Below are positions 1-7,143 of a stretch of DNA of 37,279 bases, one piece after another (the first letter of the stretch is position 1; each line of letters starts with the position of its first letter). Location of the stretch: the NCBI GenBank assembly GCA_002315565.1, contig DCHD01000017.1, positions 1 through 37,279 of the forward strand. The letters are read 5' to 3'. Below the pieces are notes generated by a model. That model had not been told where the DNA came from. It saw nothing but the letters and a program-made list of their open reading frames with translations, and did not search any database. A program made the translations under genes and the position numbers. The DNA comes from Solobacterium sp. UBA1761. Lineage in GTDB: Bacteria > Bacillota_I > Bacilli_A > Erysipelotrichales > Erysipelotrichaceae.

Positions 1-6
1 CACCAT
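1..6 (-). CDS. Possible start of the next minus-strand cistron (partial)
   Basis: After the GtrA stop codon the minus strand carries AAGGAG (plus 18-23) and, 11 bases further, ATG GTG at plus 6-1, running off the window. This looks like the first two codons of another gene in the same transcript. The spacing is long for a Shine-Dalgarno site and nothing can be said about the product. Confidence 0.3.
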
Positions 7-27
7 TAATTTAATTGCTCCTTTAAA

Positions 28-432
28 CTACTTGTTTTCAGCTGAATCAATTGAGCCTTTGAATACATAGTATTTGTCATACAGGTATTCAAGTACAAGA
101 TTGAGAACCATGTTGATTCCGGTTGCGATGTAATCGTGCCAGCCAAGAGTTCCAGTCAGGTAATTGCCTAAGGCTGTAGTAAGAGGAGTAAATACTGCAT
201 AGAAAACAGCAACCTTCAGCATGGCAATCGGAACATTTGTTGCTGATTTGAAGGTGAACTTTCTGTTGAGCGTAAAGTTCCAGATAACAGAAAGGGCAAG
301 GGAAATAAGATAACTTGCCTGCCAGCCTATTTTAAGAACTGAATCGAAGATGGCAAACGATCCTGCCTGAATCAGTCCTGCTGACATTGAAAATAAAGTA
401 AATTTGATTGTTCTTAATAATTCTTTATTCAT
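28..432 (-). CDS. GtrA-like membrane protein
   Basis: This is a 134-residue protein with four hydrophobic segments and almost no soluble part, which is the usual size and layout of the GtrA family. It contains the typical WNFTLNRKFTFKS stretch after the second membrane segment (about residues 50-63) and ends in a YDKYYVFKG-like motif. Family members are thought to help move polyprenol-linked sugars across the membrane or to act in cell-surface polysaccharide synthesis; the substrate here is unknown. The start is supported by AAGGAG just upstream. The gene follows the FGGY kinase by 9 bases, so it is probably the fourth gene of the aminotransferase-aldolase-kinase transcript. Why a GtrA protein travels with sugar-processing enzymes is not clear from sequence. 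Confidence 0.8.
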   Translation of the reverse strand: MNKELLRTIKFTLFSMSAGLIQAGSFAIFDSVLKIGWQASYLISLALSVIWNFTLNRKFTFKSATNVPIAMLKVAVFYAVFTPLTTALGNYLTGTLGWHDYIATGINMVLNLVLEYLYDKYYVFKGSIDSAENK

Positions 433-441
433 AAAGGCTCC

Positions 442-2037
442 TTAATAGAAATTCTTATAAAGTTTTCTGTTGGCTTTATAGATTTTCTTGAATGTCTGAT
501 AATAAGGTTCATATATTTCATGTATCTTCATATCAGGTACATAGGTACGATCGGCCGGGATATAGTGTTTAAGTGCTGACAGGCTAGGAATTATTCCAAG
601 ACCTACCGCAACAATTGCTGCAGCGCCGGTTGCGCCAACAAGCTGAGAGTCTTTGACAGTTTCAATTGTGTGTCCGGTAATATCCGCAAGCATCTGACAG
701 CTGACAGGTGATAATGCGCCTCCGCCGACAAATCTGATTGGATCATTGATCTTGATTTTCTTTTCCTGACATTCCAGCATCCATCTCAAGTGATAGAAGA
801 CACCTTCTACTACTGATCTGATAAGTTCAGATTTACCGGTTTCAAGTTTAACGCCATGGAAACCTCCTGTAGCATACGGATCTTCAAACGGACAGCGGTT
901 ACCATGGAGCCATGGTGTAAAGATTACGCCACCCGAACCAGGTTTTACATCTTTGATGACGTCAATCAGATATGAATAAAGTGATTCATATACATTGTCA
1001 TCGGATTCAGTAATGTGCTGTTTCTTTAAGTAAATTCCGATTTCATCTAGAGCAAGATGGTCCTTAACCCATTCGAGACATTTACCCGCTGTTTCCATTT
1101 CTGCAAAGTAATTGAAGCGTCCTGTTTCAGCACCGGTAATAGCGGCAATCATGGCAGATGTATCAACCATCTGTCTGTCAGTTACTGTAATAACCCAACC
1201 GCTTGTACCGTCATAGATATGAGTATCACCAACATTTGTTGCGCCAGCTCCTACGCCGATAAGCGATGAATCGCCACCACCAGAGAATACAGGAGTCCCG
1301 GCTTTAAGTCCAAGTTCTTTTGCTGCTTTTTCAGTTAATGCACCGACTGCATCTGTTGACTTGATTATTTCTGGAAGATGGTCCATATTTATGCCGAACA
1401 TCTTACATAAAGTCTTTGACCAGCATCTTTTGTTAGGTCTAGTGTCAAAAAGCAGGGTAGCAAATGCTGAATCTTCTGACATCTTCGCTTCGCCTGTGCA
1501 TCTTAATGCCAGGTAGTCTTTGACATCAAGCCATTTATAGATCTTTTTAAAGTTTTCCGGTTCATGTGCTTCAACCCATTTGTATTTCCACATCGGATCT
1601 TTAACACTTGATGAAACTGCACCGGTAATAATGAGTGAAGGAATAAGTTTGAAGATATTTGCTCCGGCAATCTGAAAACCGTAGGCAATACCTTCCTTTA
1701 TTTCTTCCTTTGCTCTTTGGTCCATATAGGACATCGGTCTTCTTATGGCGTTTCCATCTTTGTCGACGATGACAAAACCCTGAGCCTGAGAACAGAAGGA
1801 TATTCCGGCTATGTCTTCAGGCTTTATAGGTCTCTTTGCCTTGGCAAAACATTCTTTAGTGGATTCACACATGTTTTTCCACCATTCATCACCATCCTGC
1901 TCAGCTCCACCATTGTCAAGGATATAAAGGCCATATGAATTGTTGTCTGATGCAACCAGTTCGAAAGTTCTGTCTACTTCAAAAATACAGGTTTTAAGTC
2001 CGGTTGTACCGATATCGTATGAAAGAATATATTTCAT
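442..2037 (-). CDS. FGGY-family carbohydrate kinase (xylulokinase-like)
   Basis: This 531-residue protein is an ATP-dependent sugar or polyol kinase of the FGGY family, cytoplasmic. The N-terminal ATPase-fold phosphate loop is DIGTTGLKT (D8 onward). GGGDSSLIG (about 253-261) carries the likely catalytic Asp256, and the C-terminal nucleotide-binding glycines are in FVGGGALSP, followed by the GATGAAA stretch. The length is slightly above the usual 490-520. The start codon overlaps the aldolase stop by one base (TAATG), so translation is likely coupled. The arrangement kinase plus class II aldolase suggests that the sugar is phosphorylated and then cleaved, as for fuculose, rhamnulose or ribulose. 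The actual substrate cannot be read from sequence, so I give no gene symbol. Confidence 0.88.
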   Translation of the reverse strand: MKYILSYDIGTTGLKTCIFEVDRTFELVASDNNSYGLYILDNGGAEQDGDEWWKNMCESTKECFAKAKRPIKPEDIAGISFCSQAQGFVIVDKDGNAIRRPMSYMDQRAKEEIKEGIAYGFQIAGANIFKLIPSLIITGAVSSSVKDPMWKYKWVEAHEPENFKKIYKWLDVKDYLALRCTGEAKMSEDSAFATLLFDTRPNKRCWSKTLCKMFGINMDHLPEIIKSTDAVGALTEKAAKELGLKAGTPVFSGGGDSSLIGVGAGATNVGDTHIYDGTSGWVITVTDRQMVDTSAMIAAITGAETGRFNYFAEMETAGKCLEWVKDHLALDEIGIYLKKQHITESDDNVYESLYSYLIDVIKDVKPGSGGVIFTPWLHGNRCPFEDPYATGGFHGVKLETGKSELIRSVVEGVFYHLRWMLECQEKKIKINDPIRFVGGGALSPVSCQMLADITGHTIETVKDSQLVGATGAAAIVAVGLGIIPSLSALKHYIPADRTYVPDMKIHEIYEPYYQTFKKIYKANRKLYKNFY

Positions 2038-2813
2038 TATCTGTTCCTCATTTTAGAATATTTGAGTCTGTAAACAATATGCTGAAGATTACGGTCAATA
2101 AAACTTAATGGCTTGGCATTTTTCACATAGGCATTGGCCAGATCATTCTTCTCTTTTACCAGCTTTACTGCTTCCTCGTCCTCGTTTTTTGCAGGTGGCA
2201 TAATCTGTGCATAGTCATCAAGATAAGGAAGTTCTTTGCTGATTGCTGACTTGTTTTTGACTCTTTTCTCATAGAGTATGCGACAGTGCTCTTCAAGCTT
2301 AACAGCTCTATAGATAGTCTCTTCTTTATCTTTTCCCATAATTATGGCGCCGTGTTTTTCCATGAGGAAGCATCTTGCGTTAGGGTATTGTCTGAAACAG
2401 TTCTCGACATTTTCAGCCAGTTTTTTTGTACCTGGAAGTCCATACCCTGCACATGGAAGAATTGTTCCGTCATCAAGTGTTACGTTTTTTCCTTCTGCAC
2501 AGATAGCACTGGCATAAGGCTGGTGAGTATGAATTACAAAGTTTACATCTTTATAGTACTTATAAGCAGCTGAGTGAATTCTTTTTTCACTGCTTGGTTT
2601 ACGCTGACTTTTGTCATAAGAAAGATCAGCAAGATTGACTATGACCAGGTCATCAGATTTCATGGAGGTATAGTCAAGTCCTGATGGCGTAATCAGAAAG
2701 TGTTCATCGTCTAGACGTGCAGAAACATTGCCCCAGGTACGGGCAATCAGTTTCTTTCTAAGTGATTCCAGCGATGCCAGAATGATGTCAAGTCTCAGTT
2801 CTTTTTCTTTCAT
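2037..2813 (-). CDS. Class II aldolase/epimerase (FucA/AraD-type)
   Basis: This 258-residue protein belongs to the zinc-dependent class II aldolase/adducin family (L-fuculose-phosphate aldolase, ribulose-phosphate epimerase). The metal site is visible: HTH at 95-97, a third histidine at 154 in MEKHG, and Glu76 in the SSEKRIH segment as the probable acid/base or ligand residue. The early TWGNVSAR and ITPSGLDY segments are the family's phosphate- and substrate-binding motifs. The C-terminus is about 40 residues longer than in FucA. It sits directly between the aminotransferase (no gap) and the kinase (one-base overlap), so the three are one operon. Aldol cleavage of the kinase product is the simplest role, but an epimerase cannot be excluded. 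Confidence 0.88.
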   Translation of the reverse strand: MKEKELRLDIILASLESLRKKLIARTWGNVSARLDDEHFLITPSGLDYTSMKSDDLVIVNLADLSYDKSQRKPSSEKRIHSAAYKYYKDVNFVIHTHQPYASAICAEGKNVTLDDGTILPCAGYGLPGTKKLAENVENCFRQYPNARCFLMEKHGAIIMGKDKEETIYRAVKLEEHCRILYEKRVKNKSAISKELPYLDDYAQIMPPAKNEDEEAVKLVKEKNDLANAYVKNAKPLSFIDRNLQHIVYRLKYSKMRNR

Positions 2814-4298
2814 TTAGTCATCAACTCTTACGCAGTTAGCGAATACTCTATCGAATCTTTCAATAACATCATCGATGTCTTTTTCGGTATATGCAGCAGA
2901 TGTATATAGTCTTGAACCTGCCAGAGTAACAATACCTTCAGCCATATAGGCAGCACCGATGTGTTCCATTTCAACTCTTCTGATGTCAGTCTGTTTCAGA
3001 ACATTAGGAATAGTCCAAGGTTTCTTCCAGTTGATTGCGAAATGCATTGTTCCAACTGAGTCAAGATGACAGATAGAACCAGTATTGAATGCCACGAAAG
3101 GCAGATTGTGTTTTTCAATAGAAGCCTGAATGCCTTTAGTCAGACGGTCGCCCATTCTGCCGGCAACTTCACAGGCATTGCGTTTTTCTATTTCACATAT
3201 TGCAGTATATCCGGCAACACACGAGATAGGTGTAGCAGCCATTGTACCGCCACACAGTGCTTTGGAGATTTTCTTGCCTGATGCGTCAAGTCCTGCGCCA
3301 AGGTGAGCCATAACATCAGCGTGTCCGCCAACACCACCGGCACCAGGATAACCGCCAGCAATAATCTTACCAAAGATAGTCAGATCAGGATTGATTCCAA
3401 AGTACCCTTGAGCGCCTGATAATCCGATACGGAAACCTGATACAACTTCATCACAGACAAGAAGTGCACCGTATTTATGAGCCAGTCTTTCGCATCCCTG
3501 TACAAATTCTTTTGAAACAGGTCTTGTTCCTGATTCGGGTCCGATTGGTTCAATATAAACTGCAGCAGTACCGCCGAACAGTTCGTTTCTCTTAAGCTTT
3601 CTTTCAAGATCTTCTAAGTCATTAGGGAAGAATTCATCAGTGTGTTTGAATACAAAATTAGGAACACCTTTTGACTGTAGACCTTTTGTGCCTGGAATTC
3701 TCATACCATATGCCAGCTGATCAGACCAGCCATGGTATGCTCCACCCATCTTCAGAACGTTCTTTTTTCCTGTTTTAAGTCTTGCAATACGTAAAGCACA
3801 CATACATGCTTCAGTGCCTGAACCAAGCATTCTGAATCTTTCTACTGATGGTACACATTCAGAAATTTTCTTAGCCAGTTTATATTCATATTCATGGAAC
3901 AGACCAGTAGAAGGTCCACAGGTATTCAGAAGGTCAATTACAGCTTCTTTGACAACCGGATCATTTGAACCAAGTATTGTAGGTCCGCCTGCCTGTAACA
4001 GGTCATAGTACCAGTTACCGTCAATGTCATAAAGCTTATTGCCTTCTGCTTTGGTAATAACAATAGGGAATGGATAGTTGAACGCAAGATTATGCTGTAC
4101 TCCACCTGGAATGATAGTCTTTGCTTCAGTTATCATTTCTTTTGATTTAGGACATTTCTTGTCGAAGTATTCACTTACGTATTCCTCAAGTTTGTCTTTG
4201 CGGATAGAATAAACCGGTTTTGTGATAAGTTCATTCAGATCCTTTGTTATTTTGTTCGCATCAAGATATTCGTCAATTGCGAATCCGTTATATGCCAT
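2814..4298 (-). CDS. Class III PLP aminotransferase (glutamate-1-semialdehyde aminomutase type)
   Basis: This 494-residue PLP enzyme resembles glutamate-1-semialdehyde aminomutase and related class III aminotransferases. Visible landmarks are GSGTEA (159-164, cofactor phosphate binding), CDEV with Asp283, and FGKIIAGGYP with Lys311 as the expected Schiff-base lysine. It is some 60 residues longer than HemL, mostly an N-terminal extension before the TIIPGG motif. The context, a kinase and an aldolase rather than haem genes, argues against a role in tetrapyrrole synthesis and favours an aminotransferase, aminomutase or phospho-lyase in a catabolic route. The start is supported by GGAGG at spacing 7 and a promoter at about 4328-4358. 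The substrate is unknown. Confidence 0.85.
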   Translation of the reverse strand: MAYNGFAIDEYLDANKITKDLNELITKPVYSIRKDKLEEYVSEYFDKKCPKSKEMITEAKTIIPGGVQHNLAFNYPFPIVITKAEGNKLYDIDGNWYYDLLQAGGPTILGSNDPVVKEAVIDLLNTCGPSTGLFHEYEYKLAKKISECVPSVERFRMLGSGTEACMCALRIARLKTGKKNVLKMGGAYHGWSDQLAYGMRIPGTKGLQSKGVPNFVFKHTDEFFPNDLEDLERKLKRNELFGGTAAVYIEPIGPESGTRPVSKEFVQGCERLAHKYGALLVCDEVVSGFRIGLSGAQGYFGINPDLTIFGKIIAGGYPGAGGVGGHADVMAHLGAGLDASGKKISKALCGGTMAATPISCVAGYTAICEIEKRNACEVAGRMGDRLTKGIQASIEKHNLPFVAFNTGSICHLDSVGTMHFAINWKKPWTIPNVLKQTDIRRVEMEHIGAAYMAEGIVTLAGSRLYTSAAYTEKDIDDVIERFDRVFANCVRVDD

Positions 4299-4327
4299 AT
4301 TATGTTCCTCCGTATAACTACATATTA

Positions 4328-4358
4328 ATTATAATAGAGATATTCATTTAAAAGTTAA
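4328..4358 (-). promoter_or_regulatory. Promoter of the aminotransferase-aldolase-kinase operon
   Basis: Reading the minus strand, TATAAT lies at 4333-4328 with TTAACT 19 bases upstream (4358-4353), leaving a leader of roughly 25 bases with a good GGAGG site. It is back-to-back with the promoter of the plus-strand DUF4236 gene. Confidence 0.5.
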
Positions 4359-4372
4359 TAATTGGCTTAGGT

Positions 4373-4378
4373 TATAAT
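4373..4378 (+). promoter_or_regulatory. -10 box of the DUF4236 gene
   Basis: Perfect TATAAT 25 bases before the ATG at 4404, with AAAGGAG between them. I see no convincing -35 at 16-18 bases. Confidence 0.45.
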
Positions 4379-4403
4379 GGAAATGAAGTAAAAGGAGAAA
4401 ATT

Positions 4404-5528
4404 ATGGGCTTAAGATTTTCCAAATCAATAAAAATCAATGACTATCTGAAGATTAATATTTCAAAATCAGGTGTTTCTGCCAGTGTGGGAAAGAAGGGTG
4501 CTTCCATCAATCTTGGAACAAACGGTACTTATCTGAATCTTTCACCAACTGCTGTCGGTATCAAAGGAACAGGAGTTTCTTACCGTACAAAACTTACCGG
4601 TGGAGTAAAAGATATCGTCAAGAAATTCCAGGGTGAAGATGAAAAGAAGTCATCTCTGATAAAGAAAGATACATCAGTTAAAGAAAATGAAGCAAAAGAA
4701 GAAAATACTGCTGAAATTGAAAACTACGCATTGGAACAAGAAACAAGGACTGCTATTCATAAATATGCTGACAACGTAATCTCTAAAGAAGAATACGATG
4801 CCAATATTTCAAGTCTTGAATCAGATGCGACTAAAGAAATATACCAGTTATCAATTGACGGTGATGAAGAAACTGTTGAATCACTTATCGGTTCATTCAT
4901 CAATGGAATGGAACTCAATTATGAAGTAAACGTCAACTATGAACTTGAAGACCATATTCTTTATGTTGACCTTGATCTTCCGGAGATAGAAAACCTTTCA
5001 GTTGAATATCCTGCTATCAATAACGGCAAGAAGGTAATCAAAAGAAAAACCAATACTGAGCTTAAAGAAGAATATCTCAATCTCATACTAAGTATCGGTG
5101 TTTATCTGACAGCTAATTTCTTCAATATTTCAAGTTATATTGACACTGTTGTATTATCTGCATTCTCACAGCGTCGCAATAAAGATGGCGACCTTGTAGA
5201 TGAATATCTCTATTCAGTCAAATACACAAGAGATATTTATGAGAAGACTGACTTAAGTACACTTGAAGATCTGTATCAGTTTATTCTGAAGTTTGAAAAC
5301 AGAATCAATAAGACATCAGACAATTCGTTAAAAGAAATCAAGCCTTACGAAATGGAAAGTGCTGTTAAGGCCAATTCAATGGTTGAAGAAGCAATAATGG
5401 GCCTAAAAGAACTTGGATATAAAGTCAACGACATCAATACTATAAGAGAAGAACTGTCTAAGCTTGAGCTTTCAAGCAGTGGTGAGTATCTTAAGGCAGG
5501 ACTGAAAATTCTTTCACAAAATAAGTAA
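4404..5528 (+). CDS. DUF4236 domain protein
   Basis: Residues 1 to about 60 form the DUF4236 domain: MGLRFSKSIKI, then the glycine- and serine-rich KSGVSASVGKKGASIN and the GTGVSYRTKL end. The function of this domain is not known. The rest (about 70-374) is a charged, mainly helical region: a Lys/Glu-rich linker at 75-115, then a segment rich in acidic residues with alternating hydrophobics that I do not recognise. There is no signal peptide or membrane segment, so a cytoplasmic location is likely. It has its own promoter and a strong Shine-Dalgarno site (AAAGGAG, 4391-4397), and it is divergent from the aminotransferase operon. No clear terminator follows, so some transcripts may continue into the membrane pair. 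Confidence 0.82.
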   Translation: MGLRFSKSIKINDYLKINISKSGVSASVGKKGASINLGTNGTYLNLSPTAVGIKGTGVSYRTKLTGGVKDIVKKFQGEDEKKSSLIKKDTSVKENEAKEENTAEIENYALEQETRTAIHKYADNVISKEEYDANISSLESDATKEIYQLSIDGDEETVESLIGSFINGMELNYEVNVNYELEDHILYVDLDLPEIENLSVEYPAINNGKKVIKRKTNTELKEEYLNLILSIGVYLTANFFNISSYIDTVVLSAFSQRRNKDGDLVDEYLYSVKYTRDIYEKTDLSTLEDLYQFILKFENRINKTSDNSLKEIKPYEMESAVKANSMVEEAIMGLKELGYKVNDINTIREELSKLELSSSGEYLKAGLKILSQNK

Positions 5529-5555
5529 ATATTTACATTTTTGCTTACATTTCAA

Positions 5556-5585
5556 TTGAAGAGCAACTGTACTATCTAGTAAAAT
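5556..5585 (+). promoter_or_regulatory. Promoter of the DUF5058 membrane pair
   Basis: TTGAAG (5556-5561), an 18-base spacer and TAAAAT (5580-5585), followed by a leader of about 20 bases with AAGGGG (5596-5601) before the ATG at 5611. Confidence 0.5.
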
Positions 5586-5610
5586 TTAAAGATATAAGGG
5601 GTAAATTATT

Positions 5611-6333
5611 ATGGAATTCAGTATTAATCATCCCGTGCTTTATATTCTTGCTGGAATTACGGTTGCTCTTGTTTTGTTACAGTCAATTGTATTCCTGAAA
5701 AAAGCATGGAAAAGAGCTCTTGAACTTGGGCTTACAAAAGAAAAACTTAAAGAAGTTGCAAAGACAAGTGCGGTATTCACAATTGCACCTGCTGTTGCCG
5801 TAGGTATTGGTGTTATTACACTTGCACCAACACTTGGTATTCCGCTTCCTTGGTTGAGATTAAGTGTTGTTGGTGCTATTACTTATGAATTGTCTGCTGC
5901 TGATGCAGCTGCCAATGCTGTAGGCGCTGTACTTGGTCAGGAACTTACTGCTCAGCAGTTTTCTACCATTGCCTGGACGATGACTGCCGGTATCATTACT
6001 GGTCTTGTGCTTATTCCAATCTTCTGCAGAAGCTATACATCTAACCTTTCAAGCGCTGGTATGAAAGACAAGAAATGGGCAAATCATTTCTCTAACGCGC
6101 TGTTCTTCGGACTTATCGCAACATTTGTAGGTGTAGGTTTATCAGGTGTTACTGTAAACGGTGAAGGAAAAGTAAAAGCACTTGTACTTCTGACTTCAGC
6201 TGTTGTTATGGCAATTCTTGGTGTGTTAAAAGGAAAATTCAAATGGAAGTGGGTTAATGACTATGCACTTCCAATCTGTATGATTATCGGTATGGCAGTC
6301 GCTATTCCTTTGACTGCATTACTGGTGAAGTAA
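5611..6333 (+). CDS. DUF5058 family membrane protein
   Basis: This 240-residue integral membrane protein has about six hydrophobic segments and matches my recollection of the DUF5058 family. A first segment at 9-28 is followed by a basic cytoplasmic stretch (KKAWKRALELGLTKEKLKE), then membrane segments rich in Ala, Gly, Pro and Val. The ELSAADAAANAVG region (about 94-106) is polar for a membrane protein and may line a substrate path. The next gene, 13 bases away, encodes a second membrane protein of similar size, so the two probably form one transporter or channel. They are followed by a terminator and then by the redox operon; supply of that operon's substrate is a plausible but unproved job. 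Confidence 0.72.
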   Translation: MEFSINHPVLYILAGITVALVLLQSIVFLKKAWKRALELGLTKEKLKEVAKTSAVFTIAPAVAVGIGVITLAPTLGIPLPWLRLSVVGAITYELSAADAAANAVGAVLGQELTAQQFSTIAWTMTAGIITGLVLIPIFCRSYTSNLSSAGMKDKKWANHFSNALFFGLIATFVGVGLSGVTVNGEGKVKALVLLTSAVVMAILGVLKGKFKWKWVNDYALPICMIIGMAVAIPLTALLVK

Positions 6334-6346
6334 GGGGGTAAATAAA

Positions 6347-7027
6347 ATGGCTAAAAAAGAAAAAATTGTTTTATCTCCATATTTAGAGGGTCTTCATAAA
6401 TCAGGAAAAGTATGGTACTTTATCGCTTATGGCGGAATCATTATGTTTCCACTTGTTGTATCGCTTTATTTCAAAGCTTGGCCTGATCCAGCACAGTTTG
6501 GTGAAGCTTTGCTTGGTGTAGTTCCAACTTTCTGGACAGTTGGAGTTGTTGAAGCATTTACATATATGCCGATGCTTGGTGTTGGTGGATCATATCTTGG
6601 CTTTGTTACCGGCAATATGTCAAACATCAAAGTTCCAGTTGCTATTTCAGCTATGGAAAACGCTGATGTAAAACAGGGTACTGAAGAAGGCGACTGCGTT
6701 TCAACTATCGGTATTGCTGTTTCAAGTATTGTCACAACAGTCATCATTATTGCCTTTGTATTACTGACTGGTGTACTTGCTCCGGTATTCTCTAATCCTG
6801 CTCTTGCACCTGCTTTCAGCAATATTGTTCCTGCATTATTTGGTGGACTGATGGTTGCCTTCCTTGCTAAAGATGTTAAGGTTGGCTTACCTACAGTAGC
6901 GCTTGGTGCTGCACTGTTTATTGCTGTACCTGCACTGGCAAGTGTATATCCGCTCATTCTTCCGGTTCTTGCATTAATTGCAATCGGACTTGCAAGACTT
7001 CTTTACAAAAAAGGAAAACTTGATTAA
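6347..7027 (+). CDS. Membrane protein partner of the DUF5058 protein
   Basis: This 226-residue polytopic membrane protein has about six predicted segments. It starts with a short basic tail (MAKKEKIV) and a soluble stretch of about 20 residues before the first segment. The GVGGSYLGFVTGNMSNIKVP region (about 79-98) is glycine-rich and conserved-looking, followed by a cytoplasmic acidic loop (TEEGDCVST). I do not know a named function. Translation starts 13 bases after the DUF5058 stop with AAGGGGG upstream, and an intrinsic terminator begins in its stop codon, which defines a two-gene unit. A heteromeric transporter is the natural reading. Confidence 0.65.
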   Translation: MAKKEKIVLSPYLEGLHKSGKVWYFIAYGGIIMFPLVVSLYFKAWPDPAQFGEALLGVVPTFWTVGVVEAFTYMPMLGVGGSYLGFVTGNMSNIKVPVAISAMENADVKQGTEEGDCVSTIGIAVSSIVTTVIIIAFVLLTGVLAPVFSNPALAPAFSNIVPALFGGLMVAFLAKDVKVGLPTVALGAALFIAVPALASVYPLILPVLALIAIGLARLLYKKGKLD

Positions 7028-7052
7028 GGCTGTCTCACGACAGTCTTTTTTA
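7026..7052 (+). terminator. Intrinsic terminator of the membrane pair
   Basis: A 9-bp stem (7026-7034 with 7039-7047, one G-T pair), a TCAC loop and a T-rich tail. It begins in the stop codon of the upstream gene. Confidence 0.8.
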
Positions 7053-7090
7053 TTACCTCATAAATTGTTGTTAATCTTTACTTAAATCAG

Positions 7091-7106
7091 CACAATTAAT
7101 ATTGTG
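7091..7106. promoter_or_regulatory. Inverted repeat at the redox operon promoter
   Basis: CACAAT-TAAT-ATTGTG is a perfect 6-4-6 inverted repeat 38 bases upstream of the start at 7144. A weak promoter may be formed by TTGTGT (7102-7107), which overlaps the repeat, and TAGAAT (7123-7128) at a 15-base spacing. The position suits an operator. The half-sites point the opposite way from a Rex box, and no regulator gene lies next to it, so the protein that binds is unknown. Confidence 0.4.
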
Positions 7107-7143
7107 TAATATTTTTTTGTTGTAGAATTTAGTTAGAGGTACC

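Noticed and set aside
2814..4298. hemL of the tetrapyrrole pathway
   Set aside because: There are no other hem genes, the N-terminus is extended, and it is fused into an aldolase-kinase operon.
6466..6957. Long open frame on the minus strand opposite the DUF5058 partner gene
   Set aside because: It mirrors the coding strand, has no start signal, and its translation is low-complexity (Pro, Thr, Ser). It is a shadow of the membrane protein gene.
7091..7106. Rex (NADH) operator before the redox operon
   Set aside because: A Rex box is TTGTG...CACAA; here the half-sites are the other way round (CACAA...TTGTG).
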